Assembly: GCF_030815865.1 (NCBI RefSeq)
Contig: NZ_JAUSXI010000001.1
Coordinates: forward strand, 1,550,001-1,614,000
From: Arthrobacter globiformis
GTDB lineage: Bacteria > Actinomycetota > Actinomycetes > Actinomycetales > Micrococcaceae
DNA: 64,000 nt
Direction of reading: 5' to 3'
The position numbers were made by a program, and so were the translations under genes. Each line of letters opens with the position of its first letter. Position 1 is the stretch's first letter. The notes under the pieces are model-generated. The model was not told where the DNA came from and did no database searches. It saw nothing but the letters and a program-made list of their open reading frames with translations. Shown piece after piece: positions 8,218 to 15,897 of this stretch.

Positions 8218-8412
8218 TTTCTTCCAACCCTCTGAGACCGGTGTTTCCAATTCGGTAAGGGTGCGAAGCAGTGGACCGACCCCGCCCACCTTCGCCAGGA
8301 TGCCGGTAGCCCCGATAGGCCAGCCGGTGGATTACCGCTCGCGTGCACTGCACGTAAAAGTTTTTGAGCGGCGTTAAGATTATGCGCCTGGCGCCAGGGT
8401 TTAGACAGACTT

Positions 8413-8529
8413 GGTTTCGACAGGCTCAACCAGCGGGTTTCGACAGGCTCAACCAGCGGGGTTTCGACAGGCTCAACCAGCGGGGCCACAGGCTCAACCA
8501 GCGGGGTTTCGACAGGCTCAACCAGCGGG
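8413..8529. repeat. Dispersed palindromic repeat, single-arm copies
   Basis: Five tandem copies (one truncated) of the arm TTTCGACAGGCTCAACCAGC, all in the same orientation, ending four bases from the stop codon of the GntR regulator. Confidence 0.92.
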
Positions 8530-8533
8530 GGGA

Positions 8534-9268
8534 CTAGTGCAGGCCCATAGCTTCGCGCACTTCATCCAGGATGTGGTGCACGGCGCTCTCCGCTGCCGTC
8601 GCGTCCCCGGCGGCTACGGCGGCGGCCGCTTCCTCATGGGCGTCGAGGGCCTCGGGCCGCGGCTTGAATGGCATGAGTCCCTGGTGGGTGCGGCTGGTGA
8701 GCACCTCTGCCACCATCCCTTCTAGGGACGAGAACATCTCGTTGCCGCAGCTCTTCAGCAGCAGCCGGTGGTATGCGATGTCGACCGCCAGGAATCCCTC
8801 GAGGTCGCCGGCTTCACCCAGTCGGCGCAAGTCAGCGGCCAAGGCCACCAGCTGGCTGCGTTCCGCCGCGCTGGCCCGGCGTGCAGCGCCCGCCGCTGCA
8901 ATGGGTTCGACGGCGATGCGGAGTTCCGTGAGGCTGGCGTATTGCTCGGCGCGGCGCTCGGACGCCAGACGCCACCGCACCAGCTTGGGGTCGTAGACGT
9001 TCCACAGATCCGGGCTCTGCACCACGATCCCTACCCGCCGGCGTGAGTAGACCAGGTTCATCGATTCGAGGACCTTCATGGTGTCCCGCGCCACCGTCCG
9101 GGACACGCCGTACTCCTGCTGCAGGCTGTCAAGGGTCAGGCGGCTTCCGGGCGCCAGGGCGCCGGACGCGATAGCCACGCCCAGGGCGTCAAGGACGCGT
9201 TCGTGCATGGCGGGTGAAAACCCGCCGTCGTACGCGTTATCCGCGCCGTCTTCTGTCGCCGTCGACAT
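8534..9268 (-). CDS. gntR: GntR/FadR-family regulator of the gluconate genes
   Basis: 244 residues. ATG 9268 is preceded by AGAGGAAAGGCAGGA; an in-frame extension upstream is non-coding promoter DNA. Residues about 18-85 are the GntR winged helix (GALAPGSRLTLDSLQQEYGVSRTVARDTMKVLES). The C-terminal half is an all-helical FCD ligand domain with DIAYHRLLLKSCGN and a late DAHEEAAAAVAAGD, positions that carry the metal-binding Asp/His residues in FCD proteins. It is divergent from gntK-gntP, so it most likely represses them and responds to gluconate or its phosphate. The palindrome at 9345-9365 is a likely operator. Confidence 0.9.
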   Translation of the reverse strand: MSTATEDGADNAYDGGFSPAMHERVLDALGVAIASGALAPGSRLTLDSLQQEYGVSRTVARDTMKVLESMNLVYSRRRVGIVVQSPDLWNVYDPKLVRWRLASERRAEQYASLTELRIAVEPIAAAGAARRASAAERSQLVALAADLRRLGEAGDLEGFLAVDIAYHRLLLKSCGNEMFSSLEGMVAEVLTSRTHQGLMPFKPRPEALDAHEEAAAAVAAGDATAAESAVHHILDEVREAMGLH

Positions 9269-9344
9269 GATCCTGCCTTTCCTCTGCGCCGAGGCGCTCC
9301 CTCCAGAGTACCGGAAGGTGAAGTCAAAGGTATGACCTGTGACA

Positions 9345-9365
9345 CTCAAAGATAGTATCTTTGAG
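9345..9365. promoter_or_regulatory. Perfect palindrome, probable GntR operator
   Basis: Arms CTCAAAGATA and TATCTTTGAG separated by one base, in the 191-bp divergent region between the regulator and gntK. Related half-sites AGGTATGACCT (9328-9338) and ATTGGTGATACC (9370-9381) flank it. GntR-family dimers usually bind such symmetric sites. Confidence 0.7.
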
Positions 9366-9459
9366 AGGAATTGGTGATACCTTATCTCCAGCGCAGTTCG
9401 AGTCGGGCTGCAGATTGAGCTTCTTCCACAAGCCAAAGACGTCTTCTTCGGAGGTAAAT

Positions 9460-10005
9460 ATGCAGTATCCAGCCACGCATCTGGTGGTGATGGGCGTTGC
9501 CGGTTCGGGCAAGTCCACGATAGCCGCGGCCCTGTCCAAGCACCTCGGCTGGGCATCCGCAGAGGCGGACGAGTTCCACCCGCAGTCCAACATCGACAAG
9601 ATGAGCCAGGGCATCCCGCTGCAGGACGAGGACCGCTGGCCCTGGCTGCAGCAGATCCAGAACTGGATGACTGAGCAGGCGCGTGCCGGCCAAAGCACCG
9701 TGCTCACCTGCTCTGCGCTCAAGCAGAGCTACCGCAAGCTGCTGGCCGAAGCCGAAGGCCGCGTCCTCTTCCTCCACCTGCACGGCGAGGCCGACCTGCT
9801 CAGCCGGCGCATGCAGGGACGCGAGGGGCACTTCATGCCGCCCACGCTCCTGCCCAGCCAGCTGGCCACCCTGGAACCGCTGACCGCCGAAGAGCTTGAG
9901 GCCGGAAGCCTTCGCCTGGACATCACCCGCTCCCCGGAGGAACTCCTGACGGAGATTCTGGCTGCCCTCAAGCTCCCGTCCAACCAGGAGCCCAGCGCCC
10001 AATAG
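9460..10005 (+). CDS. gntK: Gluconokinase
   Basis: 181 residues, close to the typical size of E. coli GntK. It has the P-loop GVAGSGKSTIAAALS (about residues 12-26), the family signature EADEFHPQSNIDKMSQGIPLQDEDRWPWL, then CSALKQSYRKLL and the late LPSQLATLEPL. It phosphorylates D-gluconate with ATP to 6-phosphogluconate, feeding the pentose phosphate pathway in the cytoplasm. ATG 9460 has GGAGG ten bases upstream. gntP follows 52 bases later with its own ribosome site, so the two are likely one transcript under the divergent GntR regulator. Confidence 0.96.
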   Translation: MQYPATHLVVMGVAGSGKSTIAAALSKHLGWASAEADEFHPQSNIDKMSQGIPLQDEDRWPWLQQIQNWMTEQARAGQSTVLTCSALKQSYRKLLAEAEGRVLFLHLHGEADLLSRRMQGREGHFMPPTLLPSQLATLEPLTAEELEAGSLRLDITRSPEELLTEILAALKLPSNQEPSAQ

Positions 10006-10057
10006 GCGCTCCAAACTCTTTCACCTCCCCAACCAAAATCTGTTTCAAAGGAGAACC

Positions 10058-11461
10058 ATGACCATCGAAGGATGGACACAAACGCTGGGCGCAGGACCGC
10101 TGCTGCTCATCGCGGCCGCGGCGATCGGCGTCCTGCTGTTCCTGATCATCAGGCTGCGCATGCACGCGTTGCTTGCGCTGATCGTGGTCAGCCTCGCCAC
10201 CGCTTTCGCCACCGGCATCCCCGCCAACCAGGTGGTGCCCGTCCTCATCAACGGTTTCGGGACGACCCTCGGAACCGTGGCGCTCCTCGTCGGCCTGGGC
10301 GCCATGCTGGGCCGCATCGTCGAAACCAGCGGCGGCGCGAAGGTGCTGGCCGACTACCTGATCGGCATCTTCGGTGAAAAGCGGGCCCCGTTCGCACTGG
10401 GCCTCGCCTCCCTGATCTTCGGCTTCCCGATCTTCTTCGACGCCGGCCTCGTTGTCATGCTTCCCGTGGTCTTCGCCGTGGCCCACCGCCTGGGCGGGGG
10501 AGTGCTGCGCTATGGCCTCCCGGCTGCCGGGGCGTTCTCCGTGATGCACATCTTCCTGCCGCCGCACCCGGGCCCCGTCTCGGCGTCGGCCTTCTTCGAA
10601 GCGAACGTCGGCCTGGTGACCATTGCCGGTCTCCTCACCGCCATCCCCACCTGGTACGTCACCGCCTACCTTTACGGCCTGTGGACCGGCAAGAAACTGC
10701 AACTTCCGGTTCCGGAGCTCCTCGGCCACGCCACCGCAGAAGCCGAATCCCACCCGCCGCGCTTCCGCACCATCATCGGGCTGCTGCTCCTGCCGCTCGT
10801 CCTGATCTTCATCAACACGGGCCTGAACACCTTCTCCGCCTCCGGCGTGCTGCCGGCGGACGTCAAGGACGCACAGTGGTTCCAGCTGCTGCGCGCGCTC
10901 GGCGAAACCCCGGTGGCGCTGCTCATCTCCGTCCTCGTGGCGATGTTCGTCCTCGGCGCCAAACGCGGCGTCCACAACGGCGCCCTGGAGAAGCTGCTCG
11001 AGACCTCGCTGGGCCCGGTCTGCTCCGTCATCCTCATCACCGGCGCCGGCGGCATGTTCGGCGGCGTGCTGCGCACCTCCGGCATTGGCGACGCCCTGGC
11101 AGACGTGCTGGGCAGCATCGGCATCCCGCTCATCTTCGCGGGCTTCCTGATCGCCGCCATCCTGCGCATCGCCCAGGGCTCCGCTACCGTGGCCCTCACC
11201 ACCACGGCCGGCCTCATTGCTCCGGGTGTTGCCACGGCCGGACTGAACGGCATGCAGATCGCCGCGCTCGTCATCGCCGTGGCCGCCGGTTCAGTGGTGG
11301 TCTCCCACGTCAACGACTCCGGCTTCTGGCTGGTGGGCCGCTTCTTCGGCATGGACGTCAAGACCACACTGAAGACCTGGACCGTCATGGAAACCCTGAT
11401 CGGTGTCATGGGCTTCGCCATCGCTGCCACCATCTTCGGCGTCGCCGGGCTGGCGGGCTAG
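10058..11461 (+). CDS. gntP: Gluconate permease, GntP family
   Basis: 467 residues with about 12-14 membrane helices. Family hallmarks include GFGTTLGTVALLVGLGAMLGRIVETSGGA, the GFPIFFDAGLVVMLPVVF segment, LPPHPGPVSASAFF and a late AQGSATVALTTTAGLIAP plus SHVNDSGFWLV. GntP proteins import gluconate by proton symport across the cytoplasmic membrane. AAAGGAG lies five bases before ATG 10058. It follows gntK and is followed by a repeat unit and a hairpin terminator, defining a two-gene operon. Confidence 0.95.
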   Translation: MTIEGWTQTLGAGPLLLIAAAAIGVLLFLIIRLRMHALLALIVVSLATAFATGIPANQVVPVLINGFGTTLGTVALLVGLGAMLGRIVETSGGAKVLADYLIGIFGEKRAPFALGLASLIFGFPIFFDAGLVVMLPVVFAVAHRLGGGVLRYGLPAAGAFSVMHIFLPPHPGPVSASAFFEANVGLVTIAGLLTAIPTWYVTAYLYGLWTGKKLQLPVPELLGHATAEAESHPPRFRTIIGLLLLPLVLIFINTGLNTFSASGVLPADVKDAQWFQLLRALGETPVALLISVLVAMFVLGAKRGVHNGALEKLLETSLGPVCSVILITGAGGMFGGVLRTSGIGDALADVLGSIGIPLIFAGFLIAAILRIAQGSATVALTTTAGLIAPGVATAGLNGMQIAALVIAVAAGSVVVSHVNDSGFWLVGRFFGMDVKTTLKTWTVMETLIGVMGFAIAATIFGVAGLAG

Positions 11462-11470
11462 CGTCATTTA

Positions 11471-11530
11471 CCGCTGATCGAGCCTGTCGAGATCAAGGAC
11501 CGCAGTTTCGACAGGCTCAACCAGCAGCGG
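11471..11530. repeat. Single complete unit of the dispersed palindromic repeat
   Basis: Cleanest solitary copy: left arm CCGCTGATCGAGCCTGTCGA, a short centre with GATCAAGGACCGCAG, and right arm TTTCGACAGGCTCAACCAGC. The arms are near-perfect inverted complements. It starts ten bases after the gntP stop. Confidence 0.93.
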
Positions 11531-11558
11531 GAGGCCGGCAGATCTGCCGGCCTCCCGC
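11527..11558. terminator. Perfect 32-bp palindromic hairpin after gntP
   Basis: GCGGGAGGCCGGCAGA followed directly by its exact complement. No T-run, consistent with I-shaped actinobacterial terminators. It shares its arm with the hairpin at 7645-7678. Confidence 0.85.
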
Positions 11559-11847
11559 CGTCGTACTTGTTAGGCCTTTCGGCGCTGTCCTGCTTTTTTC
11601 GTACTTCCACGGCGGAGAACGGCGGTGCGTTTGGTGGCATTAAGACTTGCCAGGTTGCAAGGATTCTTAAACCCCTAAAACTGAAGCCGGTTCAAGAAAG
11701 TCCCAAGCTTCTTACAAGTTGCTCAGGCGAACATGTTCCAAGGGGGAGTGCGCGCAAGGCATCAGGACCGCAGCAGCAGGCGCTTCGGTTTCTCGTATCC
11801 AGCCGGGAAGGTTTCTCGGGACTGGCATAGGCAAACAACTTCGATGA
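11559..11847 (+). other. Gene-free leader upstream of the large secreted protein
   Basis: No supported ORF. A stem-loop is visible at 11640-11670 (TTAAGACTTGC pairing with GCAAG and TCTTAA). The region is probably the promoter and untranslated leader of the secreted repeat protein; I recognise no known riboswitch. Confidence 0.4.
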
Positions 11848-14334
11848 GTGGTGAGGCTAGTGACCATCCCTATACAGGCCGACGTTCAACTCCGGGAAGC
11901 AACGTTGCTGGACTATACATTTTTTAGACGTGGGTCGCGGAATCGGGGCCTCAGTGCACTGCTGACAGCGCTGTTGCTTGCGCTGGGTGCTCTGGTGGTG
12001 CCGGTTACGGCGTCGGCTGCTGAGGGTGATGTTGGGGTTGAGGATTTCTCGCATTCGGGGACGGGGACGCCAACAGGTACAAAGCGGCAGACCAATGCGT
12101 TGTGGTTTAACGACGGGGTCTGGTGGGGGAACCTGTGGGACACTGCCAGCTCGGATTTCCATATCTTCCGGTTCAATGCGGCGACGAGCTCGTGGGTCAA
12201 TACGGGTGTGGCGACGGAGACGCGGGCGAACACTCATCATGACGTGTTGTGGGACGGGAAGACGTTGTTTGTGGCGAGCTATCGGTTCGTTAATGACGGC
12301 CTGCCGTTTGAGCCGAACTTCCCGTCGACAATGCGGCGTTACAGCTACGACTCGGGTACGAAGACGTACACGCTGCTGACTTCTGAACGAATCCACAACA
12401 ACAAGGTGGAGACCATGTCCATCGACAAGGACTCGACCGGTCGTGTGTGGGCCACCTGGCAGCAGGGGAACCGGATCTTTCTGAACGTCACTGGCACCGA
12501 TGGCATAACGTGGGGGACGCCGTTCGCGCATCCTGCGTCGTTGGGCAACGTGTCGGTGGACGACACGTCGGCTGTGATCGCGTTCGGCGGAGCCGGCAAC
12601 GGCAAGATGGGTGTGATGTGGAGCCGGCAGGTCGGTGACGCCACCGACGGCATGTACTGGAGCTTCCACGTCGATACGGACGCCTCTACCACCACCTGGA
12701 CCTCTCCTGTGGCGGCGGTGAAGGGGCTGCGCAGCGGTGATGACCACATGAACCTGAAGTGGCTGGACTCCACGGGTGGCCAGGTCTTCGCCGCAACTAA
12801 GACCTCAAACACGTCGGCGTCCCTGCCGCTGATCCAGCTGTTGGTATTGAATGCCACGACATCAACATGGTCGGCGCACACGATCGCGACCGTGTCGGAG
12901 TGCCCGAACCGGGTGATTGTCATGATTGATGAGGCTGCGCAGAAGCTGCGCACCTTCGCCACTTATCCGAAGCCGAGCGGCACGACGAACGCCGGTGTCT
13001 GCACCAGCTCGGGTGGTGCGGTTTACGAGAAGTCCACGCCGCTGAGCGACATCAGCTTCAGCACCACGAAGACGGCCCGTATCGTGGACGCCGACCAGTA
13101 TGTCCACAACGTGACGTCGACGAAGCAGAACCTCAACAGTAATGCTTCGGGCACGGCCAACAGCGGCCTGCTGGTGCTCGCCGATGTGAACGCCACAAGC
13201 CGGTACTGGCACTACTACGACTCCACCGGCGGCGGTGGCGGTACTGACACCACGGCTCCGACGGTGACAGGTACGTCCCCGGCTGCTGGTGCACCTGGTG
13301 TCGCGGTGACGGCCAATGTAACGGGAACGTTCTCCGAGGCGATGACTTCATCGACGGTCACGCCGTCCACGTTCACGTTGACGTCGGGAGCGACGACGGT
13401 GGGGGCCGCTGTGACGCACAGCGGCGGGGTTGCGACGTTGAACCCCACTGCCGATTTGGCGGCGGGGACCACCTACACGGCGACCATCAAGGGCGGTGCC
13501 AGCGGGGTGAAGGATGCTGCCGGTAACGCGATGGCGGCGGACAAGACCTGGACCTTCACCACAGGCGGAGTCACCACCGTTTCGCGGGACTTCAACGGCG
13601 ACGGGCGTGCTGACCTGATTGCCCGGGATTCCAGTGGTGTGCTGTGGGACTACCGCGGCAATGGCACCGGCACCTTCCCGACGAGGATCCGGGTTGGTGC
13701 AGGATGGAACATTATGACCGCGATCAGTGCCGCCGGTGACCTCACCGGAGACGGACGCGCAGACCTGGTAGCCCGGGATTCCAGTGGTGTGATGTGGGCC
13801 TACCGCGGCAATGGCACCGGCACTTTCCCGACGAGGATCCGGGTTGGTGCAGGATGGAACATTATGACCGCGATCAGTGCCGCCGGTGACCTCACCGGAG
13901 ACGGACGCGCAGACCTGGTAGCCCGGGATTCCAGTGGTGTGCTGTGGGCCTACCGCGGCAATGGCACCGGCACTTTCCCGACGAGGATCCGGGTTGGTGC
14001 AGGATGGAACATTATGACCGCGATCAGTGCCGCCGGTGACCTCACCGGAGACGGACGCGCAGACCTGGTAGCCCGGGATTCCAGTGGTGTGCTGTGGGCC
14101 TACCGCGGCAACGGCACCGGCACTTTCCCGACGAGGATCCGGGTTGGTGCAGGATGGAACATTATGACCGCGATCAGTGCCGCCGGTGACCTCACCGGAG
14201 ACGGACGTGCAGACCTGGTAGCCCGGGATTCCAGTGGTGTGCTGTGGGCCTACCGCGGCAACGGCACCGGCACTTTCCCGACGAGAATCCGGGTTGGTGC
14301 AGGATGGAACATCATGAATGCACTGAGCTCATGA
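11848..14334 (+). CDS. Large secreted protein: propeller-like domain, Ig-like domain, five VCBS/FG-GAP repeats
   Basis: 828 residues from GTG 11848; the true start may be a few codons downstream. A signal peptide follows an unusually long charged leader (RRGSRNRGLSALLTALLLALGALVVPVTASA). Residues about 60-460 are a beta-rich domain with blade-like motifs (WFNDGVWWGNLWD, HDVLWDGKTLFVASY, DHMNLKWLDSTGGQVF) resembling sialidase or lectin propellers. After a GGGGG linker, residues 475-572 form a bacterial Ig-like domain (TAPTVTGTSPAAGAPGVAV). The C-terminus is five 50-residue repeats, each with a calcium-type DxxGDGRADL motif. It is probably a secreted carbohydrate-binding or adhesion protein; no catalytic residues are identified. 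Confidence 0.85.
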   Translation: MVRLVTIPIQADVQLREATLLDYTFFRRGSRNRGLSALLTALLLALGALVVPVTASAAEGDVGVEDFSHSGTGTPTGTKRQTNALWFNDGVWWGNLWDTASSDFHIFRFNAATSSWVNTGVATETRANTHHDVLWDGKTLFVASYRFVNDGLPFEPNFPSTMRRYSYDSGTKTYTLLTSERIHNNKVETMSIDKDSTGRVWATWQQGNRIFLNVTGTDGITWGTPFAHPASLGNVSVDDTSAVIAFGGAGNGKMGVMWSRQVGDATDGMYWSFHVDTDASTTTWTSPVAAVKGLRSGDDHMNLKWLDSTGGQVFAATKTSNTSASLPLIQLLVLNATTSTWSAHTIATVSECPNRVIVMIDEAAQKLRTFATYPKPSGTTNAGVCTSSGGAVYEKSTPLSDISFSTTKTARIVDADQYVHNVTSTKQNLNSNASGTANSGLLVLADVNATSRYWHYYDSTGGGGGTDTTAPTVTGTSPAAGAPGVAVTANVTGTFSEAMTSSTVTPSTFTLTSGATTVGAAVTHSGGVATLNPTADLAAGTTYTATIKGGASGVKDAAGNAMAADKTWTFTTGGVTTVSRDFNGDGRADLIARDSSGVLWDYRGNGTGTFPTRIRVGAGWNIMTAISAAGDLTGDGRADLVARDSSGVMWAYRGNGTGTFPTRIRVGAGWNIMTAISAAGDLTGDGRADLVARDSSGVLWAYRGNGTGTFPTRIRVGAGWNIMTAISAAGDLTGDGRADLVARDSSGVLWAYRGNGTGTFPTRIRVGAGWNIMTAISAAGDLTGDGRADLVARDSSGVLWAYRGNGTGTFPTRIRVGAGWNIMNALSS
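13588..14334 (+). repeat. Five tandem 150-bp coding repeats
   Basis: Units start at 13588, 13738, 13888, 14038 and 14188. Units two to five differ by only a few bases each (for example GTGATG versus GTGCTG, GGCAAT versus GGCAAC), indicating recent duplication or gene conversion. The first unit is more diverged (GACTTCAACGGCGACGGG). Confidence 0.95.
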
Positions 14335-14457
14335 CCCGGCTCAGCGACGGCCGTCTCGCCCGTTACCCCTTCAGCAGGGGCATCTGGGCCGCGCGGACCA
14401 TCGTTTGGGCGGGCTGGAACGCCTACAACGTCCTGCGGTAGGACCGGCCAGGGGGGG

Positions 14458-14497
14458 CACAAACCGAACCCGCGGCATTCGTCCAGTTCGGTTTGTG
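14458..14497. repeat. 12-bp perfect inverted repeat
   Basis: CACAAACCGAAC and its exact complement separated by 16 bases, between the secreted-protein gene and the gene relics. It may be a terminator remnant. Confidence 0.7.
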
Positions 14498-14498
14498 T

Positions 14499-14644
14499 TG
14501 CACCTCCCTCGTCCTCGAACGCGAGCTGCTCACCGCCAGCGAACTCGAGGAGATCCTCCGCCCCGAGCACTTGGCGACGCCTACGACCGCGTTTTGGCCA
14601 GTAATGTGCGGTACCGCTTTGTGATCGAAGCCGGCACGTCCTAA
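14499..14644 (+). pseudogene. Relics of aspartase/fumarase-type and alcohol-dehydrogenase genes
   Basis: Two short coding scraps in different frames. From 14499 the frame reads CTSLVLERELLTASELEEIL then RPEHL, which strongly resembles the extreme C-terminus of aspartate ammonia-lyase/class II fumarase (LLSxEELDxILxPExL). From 14573 another frame reads GDAYDRVLASNVRYRFVIEA and ends at TAA 14642-14644, like the C-terminus of zinc-dependent alcohol dehydrogenases (AYDRVLASDVRYRFVID). Neither has an upstream body or a start. They look like fused leftovers of deletions. The resemblance is from recall, not a search. Confidence 0.55.
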
Positions 14645-14687
14645 AAAGTGCGGCAGACTGGAACCCCCAACCCGAAGGCGGACCACA

Positions 14688-14987
14688 TTGATCAATCTGC
14701 AGCAGGATGCCGAAGGCTTCATCCGAATGAACCGGCATTTCCCGGAGAGCATCCTCGTCTCCATCACCTTTTCCGACGGCAGGGTGGAGGAGGTGTCCGG
14801 CGCGCGGCTCAACCAGTCATACGACGAAGCCCTCGCCGAATACCGCGCACAAAACCATCTGGACGCGAAGGGTTTCTCGCGTTACCCGAAGAGCCGGACC
14901 AACCCCGGAAACAAGGTTGACTTCGTGCGGGTCCAGCCCGGCATGGGGACTGCGGTTTCGACAGGCTCAACCAGCGGCGACCGCTGA
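14688..14987 (+). CDS. Hypothetical protein whose C-terminus is encoded by the dispersed repeat
   Basis: 99 residues from TTG 14688, with AAGGCGGA upstream; an ATG at codon 14 is an alternative. The body MNRHFPESILVSITFSDG, RVEEVSGARLNQSYDEALAEYRAQ and RYPKSRTNPGNKVDFVRVQ looks like a compact alpha/beta domain without signal or membrane segment. The last residues (VSTGSTSGDR) and the TGA stop come from the repeat beginning at 14953, so the original C-terminus was probably shorter or different. I do not recognise a family. Confidence 0.62.
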   Translation: MINLQQDAEGFIRMNRHFPESILVSITFSDGRVEEVSGARLNQSYDEALAEYRAQNHLDAKGFSRYPKSRTNPGNKVDFVRVQPGMGTAVSTGSTSGDR

Positions 14988-15066
14988 TCCGCTGATCGAG
15001 CTTGTCGAGATCCGAGGCGCTTGGTTTCGACAGGCTCAACCAGCGGCGACCGCTGCTCAACCGGCG
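14953..15066. repeat. Dispersed palindromic repeat between convergent genes
   Basis: Two right arms (GGTTTCGACAGGCTCAACCA), a CGCTGATCGAGCTTGTCGAG left arm, and a partial CTGCTCAACCGGCGG that overlaps the stop codon of the convergent DJ-1 gene. Confidence 0.92.
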
Positions 15067-15791
15067 GTTGTTTCGCCTGCCAATTCGGTGTCTTCGACGA
15101 GGGCCTTGATAACCTCCTTGGCCACGTCCTCGCTGGACTGCGGGTTCTGGCCGCTGATTAGGTTGCCCTCGCGCACCACGTGGCTTGCCCAGTCCGGGCC
15201 GGTTTCCACGTTGGCGCCCTTGTCCCGCAGCGCCGTTTCAACGAACCACGGCGTGTTCTCTCCCGTGCCGCCGCCCAGTTCCTCCGAGTTGGCGAACACT
15301 GTCAGCTTGCGGCCCGCGAAGGCGAACGCGCCGTCGTCGGCCGTGGCACTGAGCAGGCCCGCCGGGCCGTGGCAGAAGGGGGCGATGATCTTGCCTACGC
15401 CGTTGGCTTCCACGAGGATCCGGCCCAGATCCTTGTCCTGGAAGAGGTCCGCCATGGGGCCGTGGCCGCCCGGCAGGACCACTGCGTCGTACCCGGACAT
15501 GTCGACGTCGGCCAGCACTAGCGGTGCGAAGAGGTCGACGTCGATCATCTCCAGATAGGTGCGGAAGTCTTCCGCCCTTTCCTCACTGCCAACGGCGTCT
15601 GCCTGCAGGCTGATCTTGTCCACGGTGGGCTTGACACCGCCGGGAGTGGCGAAGTCCACGTTGTGCCCGGCCTGCTGCAGGGTCCGGTGTGCCACCACCA
15701 GCTCCTCCGCCCAGAATCCGGTGGGGTGCTGGCTGTTATCCTTCATGGTCAGCGAATCGGCCGCCGAGACGACCATCAGAATGTTAGCCAT
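15057..15791 (-). CDS. DJ-1/PfpI (class I glutamine amidotransferase-like) protein
   Basis: 244 residues starting at ATG 15791 with AAGGAGCAAGG upstream. The fold is shown by MANILMVVSAADSL, the TPTGFWAEELVVAH-like motif HPTGFWAEELVVAHRTLQQAG, VVLPGGHGPMADLFQDKD and the nucleophile elbow IAPFCHGPAGLL with the catalytic Cys. This matches the Hsp31/YhbO-like subgroup (glyoxalase III or protein deglycase-type chaperones) active in carbonyl stress in the cytoplasm. The end, TTAG followed by TGA, lies inside a dispersed repeat: GCCGGTTGA of the repeat provides the stop codon. Confidence 0.9.
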   Translation of the reverse strand: MANILMVVSAADSLTMKDNSQHPTGFWAEELVVAHRTLQQAGHNVDFATPGGVKPTVDKISLQADAVGSEERAEDFRTYLEMIDVDLFAPLVLADVDMSGYDAVVLPGGHGPMADLFQDKDLGRILVEANGVGKIIAPFCHGPAGLLSATADDGAFAFAGRKLTVFANSEELGGGTGENTPWFVETALRDKGANVETGPDWASHVVREGNLISGQNPQSSEDVAKEVIKALVEDTELAGETTAG

Positions 15792-15817
15792 TGTCCTTGC
15801 TCCTTATGTGGTTTCTT

Positions 15818-15897
15818 GGTTTCGACAGTGGTCGCTGATCGAGCTTGTCGAGATCTCGCGTGACCGGGGTTTCTGGTTGCGACAGGCTCAACCAGCA
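15818..15897. repeat. Dispersed palindromic repeat overlapping the cfa stop
   Basis: Contains GGTTTCGACA, CGCTGATCGAGCTTGTCGAG and a right arm GACAGGCTCAACCAGCAG. TCA at 15888-15890 inside this arm is the complement of the cfa stop codon. Confidence 0.92.

Noticed and set aside
11640-11670. Riboswitch upstream of the large secreted protein
   Set aside because: A stem-loop is present, but no conserved core of any known class was recognised.
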